Assembly: GCA_017309115.1 (NCBI GenBank)
Contig: JAFLEF010000036.1
Span: 1-64,000 of the forward strand
Reading direction: 5' to 3'
DNA length: 64,000 nucleotides
Source of the DNA: Verrucomicrobiota bacterium
Lineage (GTDB): Bacteria; Verrucomicrobiota; Verrucomicrobiia; Limisphaerales; UBA9464
Shown: positions 1-7,643 of the stretch, piece after piece
How the letters are laid out: each line of letters opens with the position of its first letter
Numbering within the stretch: position 1 is the stretch's first letter
Program-made: the position numbers and the translations under genes
Notes under the pieces: generated by a model
Database searches by the model: none
What the model was told of the DNA's origin: nothing
Seen by the model: only the letters and a program-made list of their open reading frames with translations

Positions 1-108
1 CAGTCCCGCCACCTGCGGGTGACTCACCAACTGGAGAGCCGGATGCGGGAGATCCGCACGTCCGGTTCGGAGGGAGGGGTGGGGTCAATCCCCCATTCCT
101 ACCTCTAT
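1..108 (+). ncRNA. 3' end of a group II intron (domains V and VI)
   Basis: Positions 36-68 fold as group II intron domain V. The segment starts GAGCCGG, which includes the catalytic AGC triad, has an inner TGCGG/CCGCA stem around a GAGAT loop, and closes with CCGGTTC. A G-rich/C-rich hairpin at about 69-104 fits domain VI, with an unpaired A near 101 as branch-point candidate, and the intron would end near CTAT at 105-108. Self-splicing and retrohoming are known for the family. The intron-encoded reverse transcriptase would lie upstream, outside the window. Whether the intron is complete and active cannot be judged here. Confidence 0.85.
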
Positions 109-450
109 AAACGCTTCGCGCCTTCCCCACCGCTTTCCAGATTCTCCAAACCCAGCCGCCAGGACCAAAAGCAATCAACTCGGAGGGGAGGGGTGATCCG
201 CAGATTAATCACAGATAGGCGCAGATTTTTCTCTGGGACTTGGAGTTTAGGCAAGGTTGCCGCCGGGACATTGACCCACCCATTTCTTCCCCGCCTTCTC
301 CGGAAAAATCTGAGTGAATCTGCGCCAATCTGCGGATGACTTCCGCCTTAGGTTCCATTTTTTGGGCACCCGGCGTGAGGTTTTCATTGACCACGGGTTC
401 GCCCCAATATTACTTAGTAGCAGTCTCAGATTTCTACTTCTAAACCCACT
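109..450. other. Non-coding spacer with an inverted CGCAGATT repeat
   Basis: There is no convincing gene between the intron end and the first coding region. Positions 190-235 carry repeats of the type CGCAGATT, and 300-345 carry the reverse complement, so the pair forms an imperfect inverted repeat of about 40 bp per arm. A similar pair lies at 17712-17838. No clear promoter was found. Confidence 0.6.
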
Positions 451-472
451 ATGAGCTTGCAATTTCGCTCTA

Positions 473-482
473 CCCCCCCCCC
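473..482 (+). repeat. C10 homopolymer tract near a gene start
   Basis: Ten consecutive C residues lie 22 bases after an ATG at 451. Upstream of the tract the ATG frame encodes MSLQFRSTPPP. Downstream, the frame that becomes the 1813-aa protein encodes a classic signal peptide (RRGSSFLLRLLALFLPCGL...). The two frames would join if the tract had nine or twelve C residues. It may be a slippage switch or a sequencing error. Confidence 0.8.
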
Positions 483-583
483 GACGCGGTTCTTCGTTTC
501 TTCTCCGCCTGCTGGCCCTCTTTCTTCCGTGTGGGCTGATAGTTCAAGGGCAGGGGGTTGGCCCAGCGAAGGAGCCCGAACGG

Positions 584-3500
584 GTGACCGAGTCGGCGCC
601 GGTGATGGTGGAGCAAGGCGCGGATTTTCGGGTGGTCGAGTGGGTGACCGCCACGACTGAAGAATCCGGGGAGAAACTGTCGATCACCAACCGGTACACG
701 GAAGTGGCGACCGGCCTTCATTACCGGGATGAGCAGGGTCAGTGGCAGGAAACCGTGGCCGAGTTCGTGGCGGTTCCGGATGGGTTTGTCGCGGCGCGCG
801 GCCCCCATCAGGTGGCGCTGTCCACGGAACTGACGGTTCCGGGTGCCGTGACGGTGGTAACGGCCGACGGCCAGACGTTGCGCAGTTCTCCAGCGTTGCT
901 GGCCTTGACGGATCGCGTCAGCGGCGAAAGTGTTCTGCTGGCGGAGGTTCAGCCGTCGCGTGCCGAACAGATTGGGCCCGGAACCGTCCTGTATGCCAAC
1001 GTGCTGGATTCCGTTCCAGCCGATCTGCGGACGGTGTACACGGCCGCGGGCTTCGAGTGCGACCTGATCCTGAGGGAACCGCTGCCGGACCCGGGGCAAT
1101 ATGGACTGAACCCCGACACCACGGATGTCGAGGTCTACACGGAGTTCTTCGGCAGCCGACCCACGGCGGTGGAGGTTCGCGAAGTGCCAGTGGGAGAGCG
1201 GGAATCGGCGGCGGACGCCCAACTCACCTTCGGTCCCATGGTGATGGATCGGGGCCGCGCGTTTATTCTGCCGGGTGAACGGGATTCCCGGGAAGTCCCC
1301 GTGCGCAAGAGCTGGGAACAACGGGAAGGACGGGAGTTCCTCATCGAACGAACGGCGTATCGAGATCTGGAACCGCTCCTGCGGGAACTGCCCGAAGCCT
1401 CTGCGCCGACCTCGCCGATTCGGCAACGGAGCCGGAACGTTCAGCGAACCGCCCAGCTTTCGATTCCCTCCCGGGTTGGAGTGACCCCGAGCTGGCGCCG
1501 GACCGAGGCCGGCCGACTGGTGGCCATGAACGCCACTTCCTCGCCCCGCGCTGGGGTAGCAAAAAACCAGTCTTCCGTTCCGGGTGTGGTCTTGGACTAC
1601 ACCTTGGTCAATTCCTCGACGAATCAGACCTTCGGGAGTCTGACCACGTACTACGTCTCCGGTCTGGTCAACCTGAGTACGAGTGTCACGTTTCAAGCGG
1701 GCACCGTGATCAAGTACGCCAAGACCAATTCGCCAAGCCTCAAAGTCCTCGCTGGGACGGCGATCACGTGGCTCGGAGCCCCGTATCGCCCGGTAGTTCT
1801 GACCGGATATGACGACAATTCGGTGGGAGAAATGCTGGCTGGATCGACGGGATCTCCCTCTGGAACCTATGCCAATAGGGCGCTCGAGTTCGACGGCACC
1901 GGCCGGACGAGCCCTCTGATCCTGACCAATCTCAGCATCCGGCACGCAACGCTCGGGTTGGCGGGTTCGTACTTCTCCGCCGGGACGGCGCCTCTAATTG
2001 TTCGCCACGCCCAGTTCGTTCACTGCGACGCGGCGGTCCAATTTCAGCAGGCGATCACGGGTCAGGAAGCTTACTTCCTTCAGAACGCCCTCGTCTTCTC
2101 CACCAATACAGGAAGTTATGCCTTCAGAAACACCAGTGCTGCCAAAGTGGCTGGAGAGTTTCTGACGGTGAATGCAGCCGACGTCTTGTTCCATCGGATC
2201 GACACCTATTCGACCCTAGCGATCACCAACTCCCTCTTGTTCGATGTCGGCAACACGAATGGTGTCAGTTTAGCCAACTCTGGAGTCCCGTCGGCCAACC
2301 CGTTTGTGACCGCGGGGAGTGGTGCCCACTACCTCAACTTGCTGAATCCGACGGTCCGGGGTTGGTTGGACGCGCGGCCGACCAGTCTTCAACCCCCCAG
2401 CACAGCGCTGGCGTCCGAACTGGCGAAGTCCACGGTCATGGCACCCGTATCTTTGCCTTCCACAGTCAGTTTCGACCTAACCCTATCGGGCGGTCCGGAT
2501 CCCACCCTGACCTCCCCAGAGCTCCGGGTTGGTTTTCACTATTGGCCCATTCATTTCCTCAGCACCGGTCTCTCCGTCAGCGGTGCCACCGTCTCTTTAA
2601 CCAATGGGGTGGTGGTGGCGGGTATGGGGACCAACGCATTTTTCCTCGGTTCCGGCGGAAAGCTTTCGTCGGTGGGAAGACCAGATCAGCTGAACCGCCT
2701 CGTGTGGGCATCGTCGGTCCAGGAAGGAACAGGAGCGGCTTCGGTCAGTCGAACCCTGATCGGATTGGCGATCGGAACATCAACCTTTCCAGAAGTGAGG
2801 TGTCGCTTCACCGAGTTCTCACTGACCGCTGATCCCAATGGGAGGCGCAATGTCGTTAACCTCGACTATACTGCCAACAAGTACGTGGGGATGATTTCGT
2901 TCCGGGACTGCCAGATCCGGGCAGGAGTGGTCAATTTTACACCGGTCACTTCCGGGGGAGGCTCCCAATCTCTCGAGTTGGTCAACAACGTGTGGCTAGA
3001 TTCGACTGTTGGGGCCTACCGTAATGTCGGCGGATCGCAAAACGTCACTCTCCGCCATAACCTCTTGGTCGGTAGCGCGCTCACCCTCTACTACTATTTC
3101 TGGGACGCCACGGGAAACCCGCAATGGATCTGTACCGACAATGTCTTCCAGAGCACGAGTATCACCGCACCCAACATCTCGACCAACCGGTTGTACGCGG
3201 GATGGAATGGCTACTCGGCGTCAACCGCCACCCTTGGGGGCACCTCCAACAAAGTCAGCTTGGCGGGCGATTGGGTAACCACGGGTCCTTTGGGGCCGTG
3301 GTGCTATCCCACGACGACAACCGTTCCCAGCCTCGGCACGCTGCGGAACAACGGGAGCCGATCTGCCACAGCGGCGGACCTGTACCACTACACGACCCGG
3401 GTGGACCAAATGAAGGATGGCCTGGATGATGCGACGAGAGTCGACATCGGCTTCCACTACCCGGCCGTGACGGGGTCCGCCTGGGCCGACTCGGACCAGG

Positions 3501-6025
3501 ACGGACTGCCTGACGTCGTGGAGGACAGCGACGGCGACGGCGTTGTGGATGCCGGCGAAACGAACTGGACGAATGCCGATACCGACGGAGATGGCGCCCT
3601 GGACGGGGAGGAAGTTGCGGGATCAACGAATCCCAAGGACAAAACCAGTTGGATCCCCAAACGTCTCGCCGCGTGGTGGTGGGAAGGCACCAGTGGTACT
3701 TGGAGGCTCGGTGACCGGGGACAGACTCCCCTCGGGACAGGGGCCGAAACGCAGACTCCAAATGGTGCCGTTGGGAGTGGTGTTGATATCACCTTACCAT
3801 CAAGCGGTCCCTTGCGGTATGACGTAAACGATCCATCGGGACGCCCCAACCTCCGTCTAGACCAGGGCGGCATTCGCCTGTGGCTGAAGCCAAATTGGAC
3901 TTTGCCCAATCCACCTGCCTGGAGCGCTCCGTTAATTGAAGTTGGAAAATATAATAATAGTATATTAGGGTGGTGGTCTTGGTACCTACTTTTCGATGGG
4001 AATGGAGACTTTTGGTTAAACCTCGGCCAAGGTGCAGGATCGGTATACCTAAATCGCTTTATAACCAAGTTGAGTCCCGCTAGTTGGGCTGCTGCCAGTT
4101 GGCATGAACTTGTCATGAGCTATAATGGCGATGCCACGCGGGTGTTTCACAACAATGCCCTAAATGTTTGGGTGGATTCTGCTGGAAATCAATGGGATCA
4201 TGGTTTGGGCATCGACCTCAGTTTGATGCCAACCTCTGCCGGTCGCGGCCATGGAATTCACGTCGGCTCGGATCACACGGGAACGCTGCCGGTCAAAGGG
4301 GTGATCGACAGTGTGGAAACATTCAATTATCCGATTGGCGGTGTTGAGACGTTGCGGCACCAACAACTAACGTTGAATGTGGTGACCAACGCTGGGATTC
4401 GACAGCTCCAGTTCCAACGAAACTTCCAAGGTGCACGAATCCCTTCAGGGATTGGCTACCCAGGACTTCCAGATCCTAAAGGTATGACAGTGTGGCGACG
4501 CACTTCTGGGACTACAAATTGGGGAACCGAACTCGTGGTAGACTGGGAAAACGAGACATGGACCGACGCAGGTATTACCCCGGGTAGTCGTTATGAATAT
4601 ATGGTAAAAGTTTCGGATTACCTCAGGACATCGTATCGACACTTCATCGCGGGAATTGAAATGCCAGCGCAACATCAACGAGGGCACGTGCTCTTGATTG
4701 TTGCGAATGACCTTGCCTCTAGCCTTGGGGCCGACTTGGCGTTGTTAAAAACCAACCTCGTGGGCGATGGGTGGACAGTTGCTTCTTGGTACGGTGCTCC
4801 AGTACACAACGACCTCACCTGGGGAAACAATTCTAACAATATAGCGCTCGTAACTAACTGGATTTACAATAATTACAACCCAGCTGTCTCTAATGTCATA
4901 TTCATCATTGGGCATGTGACAATTCCATACAGTGGAGGTGCTGCGGCTGATGGTCACGCTGATCATGTGGGAGCGTGGGTTTGTGATGCGTATTATGGTT
5001 TCTTAGACAAAACAAAATTCTCGGATACGAATTCTGCACCCGGTCACGTGAGTGGCGATTTCAAATTTGATCAGGACTATTTGCCGGGCCTGCCTGACTT
5101 TCCCGTTGGACGGGTGGATTTCCGCCGAATGCCGGTGTTCTCCGGGTTGAGCGAGTCTCAGTTAGTTCAGAGGTATCTGGCAAAAGATTTCAAGTATCGT
5201 ACTAACGGGATCCCGACATTTGTGCGAGTCTCTGTCTATGAAAATAATGGTAGTGGATGGGGGATTCCATCCGGCCAAGGACTTGCTGGAGCTTCTTTTG
5301 GTGTAGCACCTGGTACCGTGTTTCAAGGTGCTAACCTTAGGGAACGTGTACCAGCGGATTTGGGTGTTCACTTTAGCTACGCAACAACACCTGATATTGG
5401 AGTTTTGGACGATCGTGGGATTAGTTTTGACTCAAGCGCGTTTGCAAATTCGGCATTGGAGGTGCCAGTGACTTTTCGACATGTTTGGTTTTCATATGCT
5501 TCTGACTGGGATAGATTGGATCCATTAAGTCGAAATATTATTGAAAACAACTGGTTAAAGGCGTCTTTGGGATGGCCTAATCATGGTCTGGCTACTGTTG
5601 GTGGGCCGATTTGGGATTTTTCGCCATTAGGTGGAGGTGGGGTGTTGGCAAATCTGATGCAATTGGGTTGGGAAGGGAATTTGTCAATTCCCCGCTTTCA
5701 AAGCATTCTTGGCGACCCGACATTGCGTCTGTTTCGATTGAGCCCACCAGGTCAGTTGTCCGTTAGTCGAATCGGATCAGTTTCGACCCTATCATGGCTA
5801 CCATCGAGTGAAGTCGGGTGTAAGTACTATATCTATCGGAGCAACTCTGGAATCGCGGGACCCTTCGTGCTTTTGAACTCTGGCTTGGCTGTTGGTGGGC
5901 TCACCTTCAGTGATCCTGGATCGAGTTCTGGGATTACTTATCAGGTGAGATCTGCGCGTTTGCAGATAACTGGAAGTGGGTCTTTTGAAAATTTAAGTCA
6001 AGGGGTATTTGTTGAAACTCAATAA
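584..6025 (+). CDS. Giant modular surface protein with calcium repeats, LamG-like and C25-like modules
   Basis: The open frame continues upstream to 455 and encodes a signal peptide just before the listed GTG start (584). The true start is probably the ATG at 451, one base out of frame across a C10 tract. The N-terminal half is beta-rich, with parallel-beta or adhesin-like character. Residues about 965-1020 hold D-x-D-G-D thrombospondin-3-like calcium repeats. A concanavalin/LamG-like domain (about 1024-1245), an Fn3-like segment and a C25 gingipain-like module (about 1368-1720) follow. The C25-like module has IIGHVTIPYSG, DGHADHVGAW, VGRVDF and LGDPTLRLF motifs. A last Fn3-like domain ends the protein. 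No clear catalytic Cys was seen, so proteolysis is uncertain. The 3' half (from about 3930) is noticeably more AT-rich than the 5' half. Confidence 0.8.
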   Translation: MTESAPVMVEQGADFRVVEWVTATTEESGEKLSITNRYTEVATGLHYRDEQGQWQETVAEFVAVPDGFVAARGPHQVALSTELTVPGAVTVVTADGQTLRSSPALLALTDRVSGESVLLAEVQPSRAEQIGPGTVLYANVLDSVPADLRTVYTAAGFECDLILREPLPDPGQYGLNPDTTDVEVYTEFFGSRPTAVEVREVPVGERESAADAQLTFGPMVMDRGRAFILPGERDSREVPVRKSWEQREGREFLIERTAYRDLEPLLRELPEASAPTSPIRQRSRNVQRTAQLSIPSRVGVTPSWRRTEAGRLVAMNATSSPRAGVAKNQSSVPGVVLDYTLVNSSTNQTFGSLTTYYVSGLVNLSTSVTFQAGTVIKYAKTNSPSLKVLAGTAITWLGAPYRPVVLTGYDDNSVGEMLAGSTGSPSGTYANRALEFDGTGRTSPLILTNLSIRHATLGLAGSYFSAGTAPLIVRHAQFVHCDAAVQFQQAITGQEAYFLQNALVFSTNTGSYAFRNTSAAKVAGEFLTVNAADVLFHRIDTYSTLAITNSLLFDVGNTNGVSLANSGVPSANPFVTAGSGAHYLNLLNPTVRGWLDARPTSLQPPSTALASELAKSTVMAPVSLPSTVSFDLTLSGGPDPTLTSPELRVGFHYWPIHFLSTGLSVSGATVSLTNGVVVAGMGTNAFFLGSGGKLSSVGRPDQLNRLVWASSVQEGTGAASVSRTLIGLAIGTSTFPEVRCRFTEFSLTADPNGRRNVVNLDYTANKYVGMISFRDCQIRAGVVNFTPVTSGGGSQSLELVNNVWLDSTVGAYRNVGGSQNVTLRHNLLVGSALTLYYYFWDATGNPQWICTDNVFQSTSITAPNISTNRLYAGWNGYSASTATLGGTSNKVSLAGDWVTTGPLGPWCYPTTTTVPSLGTLRNNGSRSATAADLYHYTTRVDQMKDGLDDATRVDIGFHYPAVTGSAWADSDQDGLPDVVEDSDGDGVVDAGETNWTNADTDGDGALDGEEVAGSTNPKDKTSWIPKRLAAWWWEGTSGTWRLGDRGQTPLGTGAETQTPNGAVGSGVDITLPSSGPLRYDVNDPSGRPNLRLDQGGIRLWLKPNWTLPNPPAWSAPLIEVGKYNNSILGWWSWYLLFDGNGDFWLNLGQGAGSVYLNRFITKLSPASWAAASWHELVMSYNGDATRVFHNNALNVWVDSAGNQWDHGLGIDLSLMPTSAGRGHGIHVGSDHTGTLPVKGVIDSVETFNYPIGGVETLRHQQLTLNVVTNAGIRQLQFQRNFQGARIPSGIGYPGLPDPKGMTVWRRTSGTTNWGTELVVDWENETWTDAGITPGSRYEYMVKVSDYLRTSYRHFIAGIEMPAQHQRGHVLLIVANDLASSLGADLALLKTNLVGDGWTVASWYGAPVHNDLTWGNNSNNIALVTNWIYNNYNPAVSNVIFIIGHVTIPYSGGAAADGHADHVGAWVCDAYYGFLDKTKFSDTNSAPGHVSGDFKFDQDYLPGLPDFPVGRVDFRRMPVFSGLSESQLVQRYLAKDFKYRTNGIPTFVRVSVYENNGSGWGIPSGQGLAGASFGVAPGTVFQGANLRERVPADLGVHFSYATTPDIGVLDDRGISFDSSAFANSALEVPVTFRHVWFSYASDWDRLDPLSRNIIENNWLKASLGWPNHGLATVGGPIWDFSPLGGGGVLANLMQLGWEGNLSIPRFQSILGDPTLRLFRLSPPGQLSVSRIGSVSTLSWLPSSEVGCKYYIYRSNSGIAGPFVLLNSGLAVGGLTFSDPGSSSGITYQVRSARLQITGSGSFENLSQGVFVETQ

Positions 6026-6027
6026 AT

Positions 6028-6792
6028 ATGAAAATATATCAATGGAGCATTGGAATCTTGTCCCTGACAAGCTGGGTTTCGGGAGCCCAGTTCATAAATC
6101 TCGGCTTCGATGAGACAGCGATACCTCCAGAGTTCGAAAGTGAGTTTGGTACGGATCCAAAAAGTCTTTCGTTGGGGGCTTGGCTGAGGCCGGGTTGGAC
6201 TTCCAGGCCGCCTGCTCAATCGGGCGTTGGGTATCTGTACACTCAGCCATTTGGCGACCTTACGAGTATCCTGGATGGCAACTATCGAGATAGTCATTAT
6301 GGTTCAAATGCTCGAGTGCCCGTGGTTGGCAAGTATTCGCTCGGTATCTGGCCCAGTGTCTATCCCATAGCTCCGGGTGTTTATCGGCCCTACTTCCTCC
6401 AGCAAACAGGCGATATTCCCGCGGGCGCCAATTCCTTGAGATTCCTATACCAAGGAAACGACCTGGATGTGTACCTGGGCGGCCAGCAGTTGACGATTTA
6501 TCCTGTGGGTGAAGTTTTGACAGGGGATCCGGAGGTGCCGGTCTTCCGGTACTATGCGGTGGATGTGAGCCCTTATGCTGGCCAGACGGCCGAACTTCGG
6601 TTCGAGTTTTGGAGTCGCGGCTATGATGACTTAGGGGACGTTCCGCGTCAGCCCGGCCAGCCCAATGCCCAAAGCCACATCCTAGATGATCTGTCGTTCA
6701 GTCCGCTGCCGGCGGTGCCTGAGCCGGCAACCTGGGCACTTCTAGGTTTGGGGGCAGCGGCACTGGGGTGGGCTCTCAGGAGGCGGCATTGA
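6028..6792 (+). CDS. PEP-CTERM sorting domain protein
   Basis: This 254-aa secreted protein starts with a short signal peptide (ending WVSGA) and ends with VPEPATWALLGLGAAALGW followed by ALRRRH. That is the PEP-CTERM signature: a VPEP motif, a hydrophobic helix and a basic tail. Such proteins are recognised by an exosortase and anchored at the surface. The middle is a jelly-roll-like region of unknown function. The gene begins two bases after the stop of the giant surface protein, so the two are probably co-transcribed and the partners may act together at the cell surface. Confidence 0.85.
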   Translation: MKIYQWSIGILSLTSWVSGAQFINLGFDETAIPPEFESEFGTDPKSLSLGAWLRPGWTSRPPAQSGVGYLYTQPFGDLTSILDGNYRDSHYGSNARVPVVGKYSLGIWPSVYPIAPGVYRPYFLQQTGDIPAGANSLRFLYQGNDLDVYLGGQQLTIYPVGEVLTGDPEVPVFRYYAVDVSPYAGQTAELRFEFWSRGYDDLGDVPRQPGQPNAQSHILDDLSFSPLPAVPEPATWALLGLGAAALGWALRRRH

Positions 6793-6793
6793 A

Positions 6794-7174
6794 CGGTCGA
6801 AGGAGGCTGCCCCAAGACTGCCGGATGGTTTTGATCAGCTCTTCGACGGTCCGCGTGGTGCAGAATTTGGCGACCATTCCAGTGTGGGCGCTTCTTTGGA
6901 ATTTGTTTGGGATGGCGACCCCTTTGTCCCTAGCCCCTTAAAGATTGATGGGCAAGTGATAGAGATTCGCTCGGATCCTGGTAATCCGGATTCCTACAGG
7001 TCAGATATTTCTTTGTGGGCGGGACGTGAAGTGGTGCTTTCGTTTGATTTTCCCCGTGGCGACGTCGGTTACCTTGCTGATTTGAAGTTTACGGTGCCTG
7101 AGCCTCAAACGTGGTTGCTCGCGACGCTGGGATTGGTGGGTATCGCCTGGATCGGACGGCGAGCTGGAGGGTGA
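6794..7174 (+). pseudogene. 5'-truncated PEP-CTERM protein remnant
   Basis: The frame is open from the stop of the preceding gene and reads like the C-terminal part of a secreted protein. It ends in TVPEPQTWLLATLGLVGIAW plus an RRAGG tail, a good PEP-CTERM signal. A GTG at 6884 would give only 96 aa without a signal peptide, so the product could not be exported as it stands. I infer the remains of a larger gene that lost its 5' part by deletion or gene conversion against the neighbouring PEP-CTERM gene. Alternatively it is a very short gene with an unrecognised start. Confidence 0.6.
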
Positions 7175-7582
7175 GGTAGCACGTCCCACGTCTTTTGATT
7201 CCTCAACCGGTTCCTCAGTACTTCCTCGTCTGCCTTCAGCGACGTCCTCGGCGAATAGCCCCTCAGTGGTGTTCAAGTTTTGGGTGGAGACGAGCAGACT
7301 CTCCAACCTATGCCGGATGTCGTCAGTGGATAGCTCTTGATCGACGCTCCCGGCTACAAATTCCAGGGCGAGGCTCTGCCGAGCCGTGGGCGTCTCGGCG
7401 AAACGAGGCGTCAGGGGTCCACAAACGGACGGTTCCACGGAGCGTCGCCCCACCGGGGAAGAGTGGCTGCTGACGCGTCAGTTGATCCACAACGCTCGCC
7501 CGCAATTCTTGCGCCCCAAAGCGCCAGAGGGCTGGCGCAGTCCCAAACGCTTCGCGCCTCCTGACCTTCCCCGTTCGACTTG
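7175..7582. other. Spacer with diverged palindromic repeats
   Basis: No supported gene. Two elements match interspersed palindromes that are abundant after 29 kb: a GGCGAGGCTCTGCCGAGCC-type copy near 7371 and a GGTTCCACGGAGCGTCGCCC-type copy near 7428. A minus-strand reading frame across 7001-7453 has some protein-like composition but no recognisable family, and it overlaps the PEP-CTERM remnant. Confidence 0.45.
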
Positions 7583-7625
7583 AAGAAAAGAAAAAGCGCC
7601 GGGGCATTGAATCCTGCCCCGGCGC
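7583..7625 (-). terminator. Rho-independent terminator of the PKD protein gene
   Basis: On the minus strand, 11 bases GCGCCGGGGCA (7615-7625) pair perfectly with TGCCCCGGCGC (7596-7606) around an 8-base loop. A T-rich run (7583-7595) follows. It lies 19 bases past the stop codon at 7644 and is a textbook intrinsic terminator. Confidence 0.9.
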
Positions 7626-7643
7626 CGCCCGTCCCGCCGCTGC

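Noticed and set aside
470-1945. A 491-aa minus-strand open frame
   Set aside because: It is antisense to the giant surface protein, has low-complexity Arg/Gly/Pro composition and no recognisable motif; a shadow of GC-rich coding DNA.
7001-7453. A 150-aa minus-strand frame overlapping the PEP-CTERM remnant
   Set aside because: Part of it looks protein-like, but no family is recognised, it overlaps a better-supported frame, and no start or promoter is evident.
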